A DNA stretch of 64,000 nt from Kibdelosporangium philippinense (GTDB taxonomy: Bacteria > Actinomycetota > Actinomycetes > Mycobacteriales > Pseudonocardiaceae): positions 2,026,501 through 2,090,500 of the forward strand of contig NZ_JAJVCN010000004.1 in assembly GCF_021390435.2 (NCBI RefSeq), written 5' to 3'. Both the position numbers and the translations under genes were made by a program. Of the stretch, positions 36,739 to 44,492 are shown one piece after another. How positions within the stretch are numbered: the stretch's first letter is position 1; each line of letters starts with the position of its first letter. The notes under the pieces were generated by a model, which had not been told where the DNA came from, ran no database searches, and worked only from the letters and a program-made list of their open reading frames with translations.

Positions 36739-39321
36739 TTAAAGCCCGTCCAGCAGCTGAGACACCGCATCGGCTGACCGGTGGTCGCCGGTACGGCGGT
36801 GCGCGGCCAGCGACTCGCTCAGCAGTTTCCGTGCTCGCGCGCGATCCCCGGTACGCAGCAACAACTCCCCAGTGTGCTGCCGCGCGTACGCCACGCAGTG
36901 ATCATCTCCCATGCTATGGAACATGTATGTAGCCTCGGTCAAGTGGCGCAGAGCGTGGGCCGGCTCACGCAGACCGGCCAGCCGCTGCAGAGCGTGTGCT
37001 TCGCGGTGCCGGTCGCCTATCCGGGCGGCCAGCTCCCGTGCGCCGGTCAGCCAGCGCTCGGCCGCTGGAAGTCTTTGCTGGGCAAGCAGAGTGGTCCCGA
37101 CCGCGATTCGGGCAGCGGCCTCGAAATGCGGCTTTTCGGCGCGGACGAACAGCCGTAACGCCCGCCGGTGCTGGCGCAGCGCGTCCTGGTGATCACCGCG
37201 GATCCGGGCCGTGGTACCGATTCCGGCCAGCGCGATTCCTACGCCGGTGTCGTCTTCGGTTTCGGTGAACAGCCGCAGCGATTCGCCGGCCGCTGTTTCG
37301 GCCTCGGGGTATTGGTCCTGGTAGAGCGCGAGCTGGCTCTGGTTGCGCAGGATGATCGCCTCGCCGTGGCGGTCGCCTTCCTGTCGGACGCCCGATAACG
37401 CGATCTCGTGTGAGCGCCGCCAGTCGCGGTGGTTGCCGCGCAGATCGAAGTAGGGCGCGGTCATGGCCGGTATTCGCCAGGCGTACTTGTGCAGGCCGAG
37501 TTCGGCCGCGACTTCGAGAATCGCTGTGATGGACGGCACTTCCGCGTCGAACCAGGCCATCGCGTCAACTTCGGTGGACGTGCTCGGCTCGTGCCGCGGC
37601 AGGATGCCGAAGAACGGCACTGGCATGCGTGCCGCCGCATGTGTTGCCAGCGCGAGATAACCGTCGAGCACCCGGCGAGCCGCGGTCTGCAAGTCCTGAC
37701 GCGGTTCACCGGACAAGCGTTCGGTTGCGTAACACCGGAACAGGTCTGGCATCCGGTAGCGGGCTGTGCCCGTCGGATCCACCGAGACAGCGAGAAGATT
37801 GGCATTCACCAACGTGTCAAGGACATCGTCGGCCTTGGGTCGATTCAGCAGCGCGGCGATCGTCCAGCCGGGAAACGACACTGGGCCGAGCATCCCGGCG
37901 AACCGGAAGGCTCGTGCTGCCATCGTGGGTAGCCGGAGGTAGCTGTCGGTGACGCTGGTCCGGACCGCAAGGCTTCCGGTTGTCAGCTCATCGAGTCGGT
38001 TGCGTTCGTCGGTCAGTCTTTCGGCCACGACGCGCAACGGGATCGACGGCCGGGCGGCGAGTTTTGTCCCGGCGACCCGGATCGCGAGCGGAAGATTTCC
38101 GCACGCTCGCAGGATTTCCCGCGCGCAGTCGGGTTCCGCGGCGGCTCGTCGGGTGCCAGTCACCCGCGTCAGGAGATCGTGGGCTTCGCTGTCGGTCAAC
38201 GCGTCGACGTGGACGTGGGTGGCGCCTTGAAGCTCGGGCAGCCAAGTGCGGCTCGTGATCAGCACGGCTGATCGGCCTGAACCGGGTAACAAAGGCGCTA
38301 CTTGGGCCGCGTCGACGGCGTCGTCCAACACGACCAGCATCGCGCGGCGGGCCAATACCGACCGGTAGCGTGCCGCTCGCTCGTCGAGTTCGGCCGGAAT
38401 GTCGTGCACGCCCATCGCCTTCAACAAGTACGCGAGCACCTCGGCGGGGTCGCGCAGCCGGACGTGCAGCTGGCCGTCCGGAAAGGACGGTGCGATTTCA
38501 TGTCCGATATGGACGGCCAAAGTGGACTTTCCGATACCTGGCGCTCCGGTGAGTACGACCGAGGCCGGTGGCCGGGTCAACGCGCCGGTGACCGTGCTGA
38601 CGATGTCGGTCCGGCCGGTGAAGTCGGGAAGGTCGAGCGGGAGCTGGCAGGCCGGGAAGATGCTTGTCTTGATCTCGTCACGAGCCCTGCGTAACTCCGG
38701 ACCCGGACGCGTGTGTAACTCCTTGGCCAGAACCTGCTCGGCTTCTCGGTAGGCGTGCAACGCTTCCGAGGACCGTCCACTGTGGTGCAATGCCTGTACG
38801 AGACGACGCCAGAGTTCCTCGCGCAACGGGTGCTCGGCGAGCAGGCCGCGCAGTTCCGGGATGGGGACGGCCGGGCTTCGTTCAATGACCGACAGCCGTA
38901 GCTCCTCAAGCCTGGCCAATGTCGGTTCCCATGCCGGGCTGCGCGGCAGGTCCGCCACCACGCGGCCACGCCATAACGCGCTGGCTCCGGCAAGATCGCC
39001 TTGCTGTGCCTTGGCTTCGAAGACGGTCATGTCGAGCTCGTCTGAGGCGATCGTGACCTGGTACCCGCCTGGGCGGGTGCACACCCGGTCTCCGATCCCG
39101 GTCCGCAAGGCGTGCGCGTACGTCCGGACATTGGCGACGGCCGACCGTGGCGGCGAATCGGGCCACAGAACGTCGATCAGTGTGTCGACGCTGACGGTCC
39201 TGTTCGGATCGAGAAGCAGTGTGGCCAGTAGCATCCGCGGTTTGCGGCCGCCCAACGCGACCGCGCGCCCGTCGACCGTGACCTCCAACGGGCCCAGGAC
39301 CCGGAACGCCACTTTCCCCAT
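36739..39321 (-). CDS. SARP/AfsR-like regulator with NB-ARC and TPR domains
   Basis: An 860-aa regulator. Residues 1-95 form the OmpR-like winged helix (RVLGPLEVTVDGRAVALGGR, VSVDTLIDVLWPD). Residues 100-235 form the bacterial transcriptional activation domain. An NB-ARC ATPase follows with P-loop LTGAPGIGKSTLAVHI (about 254), VVLDDAVDAAQ and GNLPLAIRVAG. TPR repeats run from about 600 to the end. Proteins of this type act as signal-gated activators of neighbouring genes. The FtsK-locus operon starts 70 bp downstream on the same strand and is the obvious target. NB-ARC-TPR architecture is also shared with prokaryotic STAND immunity proteins. Confidence 0.93.
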   Translation of the reverse strand: MGKVAFRVLGPLEVTVDGRAVALGGRKPRMLLATLLLDPNRTVSVDTLIDVLWPDSPPRSAVANVRTYAHALRTGIGDRVCTRPGGYQVTIASDELDMTVFEAKAQQGDLAGASALWRGRVVADLPRSPAWEPTLARLEELRLSVIERSPAVPIPELRGLLAEHPLREELWRRLVQALHHSGRSSEALHAYREAEQVLAKELHTRPGPELRRARDEIKTSIFPACQLPLDLPDFTGRTDIVSTVTGALTRPPASVVLTGAPGIGKSTLAVHIGHEIAPSFPDGQLHVRLRDPAEVLAYLLKAMGVHDIPAELDERAARYRSVLARRAMLVVLDDAVDAAQVAPLLPGSGRSAVLITSRTWLPELQGATHVHVDALTDSEAHDLLTRVTGTRRAAAEPDCAREILRACGNLPLAIRVAGTKLAARPSIPLRVVAERLTDERNRLDELTTGSLAVRTSVTDSYLRLPTMAARAFRFAGMLGPVSFPGWTIAALLNRPKADDVLDTLVNANLLAVSVDPTGTARYRMPDLFRCYATERLSGEPRQDLQTAARRVLDGYLALATHAAARMPVPFFGILPRHEPSTSTEVDAMAWFDAEVPSITAILEVAAELGLHKYAWRIPAMTAPYFDLRGNHRDWRRSHEIALSGVRQEGDRHGEAIILRNQSQLALYQDQYPEAETAAGESLRLFTETEDDTGVGIALAGIGTTARIRGDHQDALRQHRRALRLFVRAEKPHFEAAARIAVGTTLLAQQRLPAAERWLTGARELAARIGDRHREAHALQRLAGLREPAHALRHLTEATYMFHSMGDDHCVAYARQHTGELLLRTGDRARARKLLSESLAAHRRTGDHRSADAVSQLLDGL

Positions 39322-39366
39322 GGCCCCTGATGGTAAATCCTTGCCCAGGATATGGGGCAGATTTGG

Positions 39367-39936
39367 TTACTGATTCACTGCGTGTTCCTGCAACGTCCAG
39401 TTCGGCCCTGAGCTGGACAACCGCGTGACCGACAGGGGAGAGACGTCGGTCCGCCAGAACGACTGGGCGGGCGCGTTCATCACGTGCACGACGGCCGCGC
39501 GGATGACAGCAGGATGCGTCACGGCCGCAACGCGTTCACCGGTGCCACGCAAGCTCGTCAACCACTTGGCCACGCGAGCGATGACGTCCTCAACAGACTC
39601 GCCGCCGTGTGGTGCAGCAGAGGGATCTGTCAGCCACGAGAAGTCCGTGATGTCGTTGAGCGCACGGCCGCGCCACGACCCGAAATCCTGATCGGCCAAC
39701 GCTTCGTCGACCGTGCCGGGCACGCCGAGCCCGGTGGCGGTCTGACGGCAGCGAAGCTCGGGCCCGGTCACGAATCGGGTGAACCGCCCAAGATCGACAG
39801 GGTGGAGGTCCTCGGGGCGTTCCACCGGTTCATCAGTGGGAAACGCCGCCCGCCGGGTCGCCGCCGTGGCCGCGTGACTGATCAAGATGACCCTGGTCGA
39901 GGCATTCGGGTGAGCAGCGTCTCCCAGCGTTGACAC
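39367..39936 (-). CDS. Histidine phosphatase-family protein (CobC-like)
   Basis: A 189-aa member of the histidine phosphatase superfamily. The catalytic loop reads LISHAATAATRRAAFP, keeping the phospho-acceptor His but with SHA instead of RHG. FVTGPELRCRQTA, LADQDFGSWRGRAL, HGGESVEDVIARV and AAVTHPAVIRAAVVH supply the rest of the pocket. The SHA-type variant is often encoded beside cobalamin genes, and here the cobalamin riboswitch-cbtBA unit is directly divergent. An alpha-ribazole-5'-phosphate phosphatase role is plausible but not shown. AGGAG precedes the GTG. Confidence 0.85.
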   Translation of the reverse strand: MSTLGDAAHPNASTRVILISHAATAATRRAAFPTDEPVERPEDLHPVDLGRFTRFVTGPELRCRQTATGLGVPGTVDEALADQDFGSWRGRALNDITDFSWLTDPSAAPHGGESVEDVIARVAKWLTSLRGTGERVAAVTHPAVIRAAVVHVMNAPAQSFWRTDVSPLSVTRLSSSGPNWTLQEHAVNQ

Positions 39937-39937
39937 G

Positions 39938-40055
39938 GTGTGCGGCTCCTGCCTACGTTCCTGTGGCCATTGGACGGAGTAAGCCGGTGAGATCCCGGCA
40001 CGGTCGCGCCACTGTATGCGGGCATCAGGTCCCGTGAGTCAGACACTCCGGCCTT
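39938..40055 (+). ncRNA. Cobalamin (B12) riboswitch upstream of cbtBA
   Basis: The conserved core is present in order: GGAGTAAGCCGGTGAGATCC, then GGCACGGTCGCGCCACTGT, then GTGAGTCAGACACTC. These match the AGTAA...CGGTGAG, B12-box GCCACTGT and the closing GTCAGACACTC of cobalamin riboswitches. The cbtB start is about 50 bp downstream. B12 binding should lower cobalt transporter expression, probably by hiding the ribosome-binding site. The 5' edge is approximate. Confidence 0.92.
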
Positions 40056-40103
40056 CCACTACGAAGCCCCATTGGGTCGCGTCAGCCCGAGGAGGTCACG
40101 CCG

Positions 40104-40295
40104 GTGACTACAGCAGCTGTGCCCGTACCGGTCCCGATTTCGATTCCCGTTCGCGAGATCCTGCCGTGGGCAGTGCTCACCGCGATCCTGTCCCTGGTGC
40201 TGCTCTACTTCGTGGGTACCGCGCAGGGCGCGGACAGCATCATCCACGAGTTCGTGCACGACGGCCGGCACCTGCTCGGCTTCCCGTGCCACTGA
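40104..40295 (+). CDS. cbtB: CbtB-type cobalt transporter subunit
   Basis: A 63-aa protein with one membrane helix (ILPWAVLTAILSLVLLYFVG, residues 18-37) and the conserved histidine-rich tail HEFVHDGRHLLGFPCH that binds cobalt in CbtB proteins. GGAGGT lies 8 nt before the GTG start. It is preceded by a cobalamin riboswitch and followed 20 bp later by cbtA. The pair is thought to form a cobalt uptake system in B12-producing bacteria. Confidence 0.95.
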   Translation: MTTAAVPVPVPISIPVREILPWAVLTAILSLVLLYFVGTAQGADSIIHEFVHDGRHLLGFPCH

Positions 40296-40315
40296 AAGCA
40301 AAGCGCGGCGCCTAA

Positions 40316-41062
40316 ATGAAAATCGGAACAGTTCTTGTCCGGGGCATGCTCGCCGGACTGCTGGCGGCTGTCCTCGCCTTCGCCTTCGCGTCGGTCTTCG
40401 GTGAGCCCCAGGTCGACAACGCCATCGCGGTCGAGGAAGCCGGAGCGGGCCACGACCATGGCGGCGCTGCTGAGCCCGGTGCTGAGGAAGAAGAGGTCGT
40501 CAGCCGCGGGGTGCAGAGCACCCTCGGTCTCGCGGTGGCCACTGGCGCGTACGGCCTGGCGTTCGGCGGGCTCTTCGCCCTCGCGTTCGCCTTCTCGTAC
40601 GGCAGGGTCGGCCGCCTCAGCGCTCGCGCGACCGCGGGCGTGCTCGGAATTGTCGCTTTTGTGACGGTATTCCTCGTGCCGTTCTTGAAGTACCCGTCGA
40701 ACCCGCCGGCGGTCGGGCAGCCGGACACCATCAACACCCGGACGACCTGGTACTTCGTGATGGTCCTGATCTCGGTGGTCGCGGCCATCGCGGCGACTGT
40801 GCTGGCCAGCCGCCTCGCCGCGCGCCTTGGCAGCTGGAACGCGGTGCTGCTCGGGGTGCTCGGCTACCTCGTGGTCGTCGGAGTGGCCGCGCTGCTGCTG
40901 CCCGTGGTCAACGAGGTGCCTGAGGGTTTCCCGGCCAGCTTGCTCTGGAACTTCCGGGTGGCCTCGCTCGGCACCCAGCTGCTCCTGTGGGCGGGGATAG
41001 GCCTGTTGTTCGGCGTATTCATCGAACGCGCTACCCGGCGTGTCGCGGCGGCGCGCGCATAG
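40316..41062 (+). CDS. cbtA: CbtA-type cobalt transporter subunit
   Basis: A 248-aa membrane protein with about six helices. The N-terminal helix VLVRGMLAGLLAAVLAFAFA is followed by the CbtA pattern EPQVDNAIAVEEA and the metal-binding stretch GAGHDHGGAAEPGAEEEE near residues 43-60, then VSRGVQSTLGLAVATGAYGL. The first helix, acidic/His loop and helix 2 form the expected cobalt entry. It is co-transcribed with cbtB under the B12 riboswitch. A strong terminator hairpin follows 40 bp after the stop. Confidence 0.95.
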   Translation: MKIGTVLVRGMLAGLLAAVLAFAFASVFGEPQVDNAIAVEEAGAGHDHGGAAEPGAEEEEVVSRGVQSTLGLAVATGAYGLAFGGLFALAFAFSYGRVGRLSARATAGVLGIVAFVTVFLVPFLKYPSNPPAVGQPDTINTRTTWYFVMVLISVVAAIAATVLASRLAARLGSWNAVLLGVLGYLVVVGVAALLLPVVNEVPEGFPASLLWNFRVASLGTQLLLWAGIGLLFGVFIERATRRVAAARA

Positions 41063-41101
41063 TGTCCCGTTGACCTGCGGATCCGCAACCTCTCTTGCCG
41101 G

Positions 41102-41131
41102 TTGGCCCCCTAACTTTCGTTGGGGGGCCAA
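41102..41131 (+). terminator. Rho-independent-like terminator of cbtBA
   Basis: TTGGCCCCC and GGGGGGCCAA form a GC-rich stem around TAACTTTCGTT. Confidence 0.8.
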
Positions 41132-41143
41132 TCCTGTGTCCGG

Positions 41144-41173
41144 CGTCACGTTTGGTGACGTATCATAGGTCAC
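41144..41173 (+). promoter_or_regulatory. GTGAC/GTCAC operator-like sites
   Basis: CGTCAC-GTTTG-GTGACG (41144-41160) is a perfect inverted repeat. It is followed by TATCATAG and a third half-site GTCAC (41169-41173). TATCAT could be a -10 box for the gene starting at 41235, so a regulator bound here would cover the promoter. Confidence 0.45.
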
Positions 41174-41234
41174 AGCGAGCTCGGGGATCGCTCTAATGGA
41201 GCAACAGGCGAAGACAGGGGTAAGGGAATCCGTA

Positions 41235-41717
41235 ATGACAACGATGACACAACCGGCTCCGGCCTGGCTGCGGGATTTGGCCGCCTCCCGGGCCCACTAT
41301 GAGGAAACCTTCGGCTGGCCGGTGGCCGTCCAGGTCGGTCAGCGTCAGCTGGCCGTGGCCCTCGGTCAGGTGCTCGACGCGATCACCATGCCTGCCGACC
41401 TGGCGGATCAGGTGAACCAGCAGCTGGGCATCGCCATGCTGGCCGGCCCAGTCATCGCGCACGAGGACAGTGGGCGATGGACCTTCCTGACCCAGGCCGC
41501 GACGATGATGCGTGGGGACATCGTCGAAGGACTGGCTGACCACGAAGTGCGGCACGCGGGGGCGGGCTCGTACACGGTCGTTCCGACCGAATCCAGTGAC
41601 GGGGGATGCCGCTGGATCACCGAGCCGCGACCGCACCAGATGCTTCCTTCGGCTTACGCCGTAATCGCGACCGCGCGCCGGCTCTGCGCAGCGGCGGCAG
41701 CGGCCAACGCGGCTTGA
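41235..41717 (+). CDS. Conserved hypothetical protein, possibly primase/polymerase N-terminal-like
   Basis: A 160-aa soluble protein. Visible blocks are LAASRAHYEETFGWPVAVQV, RQLAVALGQVLDAITMPADL, QQLGIAMLAGPVIAHEDSGR, WTFLTQ, and the end WITEPRPHQMLPSAYAVIAT. The GWPV start and the GPVIAH/WTFLT block resemble short relatives of the bifunctional primase/polymerase N-terminal domain seen in actinomycetes, but the catalytic acidic triad is not obvious. ATG 41235 follows AAGGGA. An operator-like dyad lies upstream. The function is open. Confidence 0.78.
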   Translation: MTTMTQPAPAWLRDLAASRAHYEETFGWPVAVQVGQRQLAVALGQVLDAITMPADLADQVNQQLGIAMLAGPVIAHEDSGRWTFLTQAATMMRGDIVEGLADHEVRHAGAGSYTVVPTESSDGGCRWITEPRPHQMLPSAYAVIATARRLCAAAAAANAA

Positions 41718-41769
41718 TCCACCAGGTTTGACGACCGGGCGGGCATTCGTTCCGCCCGATTTTGTTATG

Positions 41770-42301
41770 ACGGGATCGGATGCCGTGAAGGTCACCTTCG
41801 CGGCGTTGAACGCGTCAAACTCGGCCTTCGCGCCCCTGAACACGTCATGCCCGCACTCCTCGCCGGGCGGCCAGTCCCACCCGCGTCAGCCAGAGATTAT
41901 CGCAGGTCAACCGCCCGAGCCCGTCGACAGTCTCGATCGAACTCCGAACCTCAAGTTCCTGGCATTGGCATCCAACGCGCCAAAGGAGGCCCTCGCGCAT
42001 TCACGCAGGACAAAAAATCGTCCCGTCAGCCACATGTGCCACACCAGCCCCACCTACCACGGGACGGGATGCCGTCAAGGTCACCTTCGCGGCGTTCAAC
42101 GCACCAAACTCGGCCCTCACACCCCTGAACGACGACAAGCAATACCCGCACCCCTGCCACGGCGGCCGGTTACAGCACCGACCCGCCCCGCCAGCCACAA
42201 GTATTCACAGGTCAACCACCCACGCCCGCCGTCAGCCTCGGCCAAACTCCAAACCCCAAGTTCCTGGCATTGGCGTTCAACGCTCCGAATCTCCCCCTCA
42301 C
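41770..42301. repeat. Diverged tandem duplication (~295 bp unit), non-coding
   Basis: The 738-bp gap 41718-42455 has no convincing gene. It contains a two-part unit repeated once. Part A (CACCTTCGCGGCGTT-AACGC) is at about 41785 and 42076. Part B (AAGTTCCTGGCATTGGC) is at about 41952 and 42258. A linking AGGTCAACC also recurs. An open + frame crosses the region (41728-42459) but has no coding bias. Confidence 0.7.
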
Positions 42302-42455
42302 AACGGCCCACTACCCGCACCGAGCCTTGGCAGGTCACTCTGACGCGCAGCCATAGCACCCTTTGCTTTGTCAGCAAACAAACCTGCAGGTCGAAGGCCG
42401 GAACGCCGGTCCAGCCACGCTCGATCAACGAGCCCTCAAGCTCCTGGCGTGGACC

Positions 42456-42932
42456 CTAGAACCAGTGCAGGACACGCTCCTTCGACGACGAGGACATGTG
42501 GACGACGAGGTATGACTTGTCCACGAAGTCGAGCCGCAGACCGTCGCGAGTGGGCTGCATGTCGATCAGCCCGTTGCCGACCGAGTTCCACCTGACCTGA
42601 CCGGTCGCGTCCGCGATGGCCACGACATCCTTCGCCACCGCCAGCCAGAACGTCTCTCCCGGTTGGTCGTCGGTGATGAAGACCTGACGAGCCCCGTGAC
42701 CAGGATCAGGGAGAACGTTCATACGTCGTGGACCGCGCGGGTAGAAGAACCCGCCGCCAAAAAGAGCCGTCATCACGACAGCGCCCAATGCTTTCTCGAT
42801 GCCTGAGGGCTGCACTTCAGGCAAGGGATCCCGGCGCGGCGCGCTCGGGGACCGCAATCCACACGGCTCGACCGCGCGCGGCTGCCACTGCAAATCCAGC
42901 GACTGCCGTATCCGCCTGCGAGATCCCCACAT
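42456..42932 (-). CDS. Small hypothetical protein
   Basis: A 158-aa protein of unknown function. A weak hydrophobic stretch (GAVVMTALFGGGFFYP, about residues 50-65) precedes a beta-rich end: GARQVFITDDQPGETFWLAV, KDVVAIADATGQVRWNSVGN, DGLRLDFVDKSYLVVHMSSS. The strand pattern may be a PH-like barrel. It starts 6 bp after the deazaflavin-reductase stop, probably in the same transcript. Coding bias is moderate. Confidence 0.6.
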   Translation of the reverse strand: MWGSRRRIRQSLDLQWQPRAVEPCGLRSPSAPRRDPLPEVQPSGIEKALGAVVMTALFGGGFFYPRGPRRMNVLPDPGHGARQVFITDDQPGETFWLAVAKDVVAIADATGQVRWNSVGNGLIDMQPTRDGLRLDFVDKSYLVVHMSSSSKERVLHWF

Positions 42933-42938
42933 GCCGTG

Positions 42939-43397
42939 TCAACGCTGCTCCTGGACCTGAGGTTCCAACAGGATGATCGGGATCTCACGGTCGGTTTTCT
43001 GCTGGTACTCGCCGTAAAGCGGGAAGATGCCGACCATCTTGGGCCAGAGGTGCTCACGCTCGGCCGAGGACGCGACGCGGGCGCGAGCGGTGAACCGGCG
43101 GGGCCCGACCTGCACCCCGACGCTCGGGTCTGCCTCGAGGTTCATGAACCAAGCCGGGTTCTCGTCCGCACCGCCCTTGGATGCGACGACGACGTAATCG
43201 TCGCCGGACGTGCCGTAGATCAGGCAGTTGCGGCGGGGCGTTCCCGTTCGGCGCCCGGTTGTGGCGATCACGAGGGTGTGCAAGCCGTTGTTCTCATGGC
43301 CTTCGGTGCCACCCGAGGCCAGGTACGTGCGGGTTTGCTCGGCGACCCAGCCCCACTGTGAGTCGGTCGCGCGGTCGAGGTCGTCAGCGGTGGCCAT
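42939..43397 (-). CDS. Nitroreductase/deazaflavin (F420)-dependent oxidoreductase, DDN family
   Basis: A 152-aa protein with HTLVIATTGRRTGTPRRNCL, YVVVASKGGADENPAWFMNL and YQQKTDREIPIILLEPQ, the DDN block order. The last block nearly repeats that of the gene at 4134-4565. GGAAGGAC precedes ATG 43397; the longer frame to 43694 is inside the DHFR-like gene. It follows that gene by 17 bp, so the two reductases are probably in one operon. Substrate is unknown. Confidence 0.9.
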   Translation of the reverse strand: MATADDLDRATDSQWGWVAEQTRTYLASGGTEGHENNGLHTLVIATTGRRTGTPRRNCLIYGTSGDDYVVVASKGGADENPAWFMNLEADPSVGVQVGPRRFTARARVASSAEREHLWPKMVGIFPLYGEYQQKTDREIPIILLEPQVQEQR

Positions 43398-43414
43398 GAT
43401 GGCTGTCCTTCCGG

Positions 43415-43984
43415 TTAGTTCTTGATCTCGTAGCGCAGGATGACCACGCCGTTGTCGTACCCGGCGGCGTCGACGAGCTTCAGGTCCTGACGATCCTCGA
43501 AAAGGCGCGTTCCCTTGCCGCGGGACACCGGGCAGACCATCAGCCGGATCTCGTCGACAACGCCCGCATCCAGCAAGGAGTGCATCAACGTCAGGCTTCC
43601 CCACAGCCAGATGTCCTTGCCGTCCTGGCTTTTGAGTTCCTGGATGGTGGCGATCGGGTCGCGTGTCACGGTCGCGGCCGGAAAGTCGCCCCATTGAGCG
43701 TCAGCCAGCTTGGACGAGGCGACGAACTTGGTCAGGTTGTTGAGCTTCTGGCCGTATTTGCCCTGGTCTTCGGCGTGCGGCCAGTAGTCCTTTGTCGCGT
43801 TGTAGGTGTTCGCGCCGAGGATCATCGTGTCGACCGAGTCGATGAAACCCATCACGGCGTTCTGGTAGGGGTTGTCGGTGACCTCGTCGTCGAACGGTGC
43901 CACGGAGACAAAGCTGAGGCCGCCGTCCTCCTCCGCGGCGATGTTGTCGACGGTGACCCACTGCTGGACGATGAGCTTTCGCAT
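43415..43984 (-). CDS. Dihydrofolate reductase-family (RibD C-terminal-like) protein
   Basis: A 189-aa protein of the DHFR/RibD_C fold. It starts MRKLIVQQWVTVDNIAAEED, has SVDTMILGANTYNATKDYWP (NADPH-binding helix), KDIWLWGSLTLMHSLLDAGV and DEIRLMVCPVSRGKGTRLFE. True DHFR residues for folate are not evident, so a reductase of other heterocycles or nitro-compounds is likelier. It lies upstream of the deazaflavin reductase in the same direction. Confidence 0.92.
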   Translation of the reverse strand: MRKLIVQQWVTVDNIAAEEDGGLSFVSVAPFDDEVTDNPYQNAVMGFIDSVDTMILGANTYNATKDYWPHAEDQGKYGQKLNNLTKFVASSKLADAQWGDFPAATVTRDPIATIQELKSQDGKDIWLWGSLTLMHSLLDAGVVDEIRLMVCPVSRGKGTRLFEDRQDLKLVDAAGYDNGVVILRYEIKN

Positions 43985-44055
43985 GGCCGGTATCTCCTCG
44001 GGCTGGTTGGTTCTGGCCCTGGGACGCGGCCGTCACGCCGGTTTCGACAACCCGG

Positions 44056-44316
44056 TCAGATATTTTTGACGACACCGAACGGTTCATAGCCGGAACCGTC
44101 AGAGTCGGACCATTCCTCGGTGACGATGACCTCGGTCTGGTCGTGGCTGATGGCGACCGTGGCACGCACCAGACCAGGAGGTTGTTCGTCGTGCAGCTGG
44201 GCAGCGTGGTCTGCGGCGGGGAATCGCCGAACTGTCCACCTTCGGGCGTCCGTGTCGGCGTACGTGGCCGCGTCGACGACTTCGGTCAGCGAGCGTTGCC
44301 GCTCGATATTGGGCAC
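44056..44316 (-). CDS. Small hypothetical protein, perhaps 5'-truncated
   Basis: An 86-aa open frame from GTG 44316: NIERQRSLTEVVDAATYADT, RRWTVRRFPAADHAAQLHDE, then TVAISHDQTEVIVTEEW. The same frame is open and coding-like for another 100 bp upstream (RIDSWWRAAARDHYVHHVAT) to a stop near 44416, yet contains no ATG/GTG/TTG there. Either the short form is real or the 5' end of a larger gene has been lost. No function can be assigned. Confidence 0.45.
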   Translation of the reverse strand: MPNIERQRSLTEVVDAATYADTDARRWTVRRFPAADHAAQLHDEQPPGLVRATVAISHDQTEVIVTEEWSDSDGSGYEPFGVVKNI

Positions 44317-44492
44317 TTGGTCGTCGATCGAGGTACGAGGGATCGTCGCGACGTGGTGGACGTAGTGGTCGCGTGCGGCGGCCCGCCACCAGCTGTCGAT
44401 CCGGCCAGTCGATTGATCATGAGTTCACTCTGGAAGATGAACCTCGGTTGAGGTCAAGGCGACTACAGAAAAGCCCCTGGTTGTTTCCCCGG

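Noticed and set aside
41728..42459. Plus-strand 243-aa frame in the repeat region
   Set aside because: No codon bias, low complexity and it spans the tandem duplication; no ribosome-binding site.
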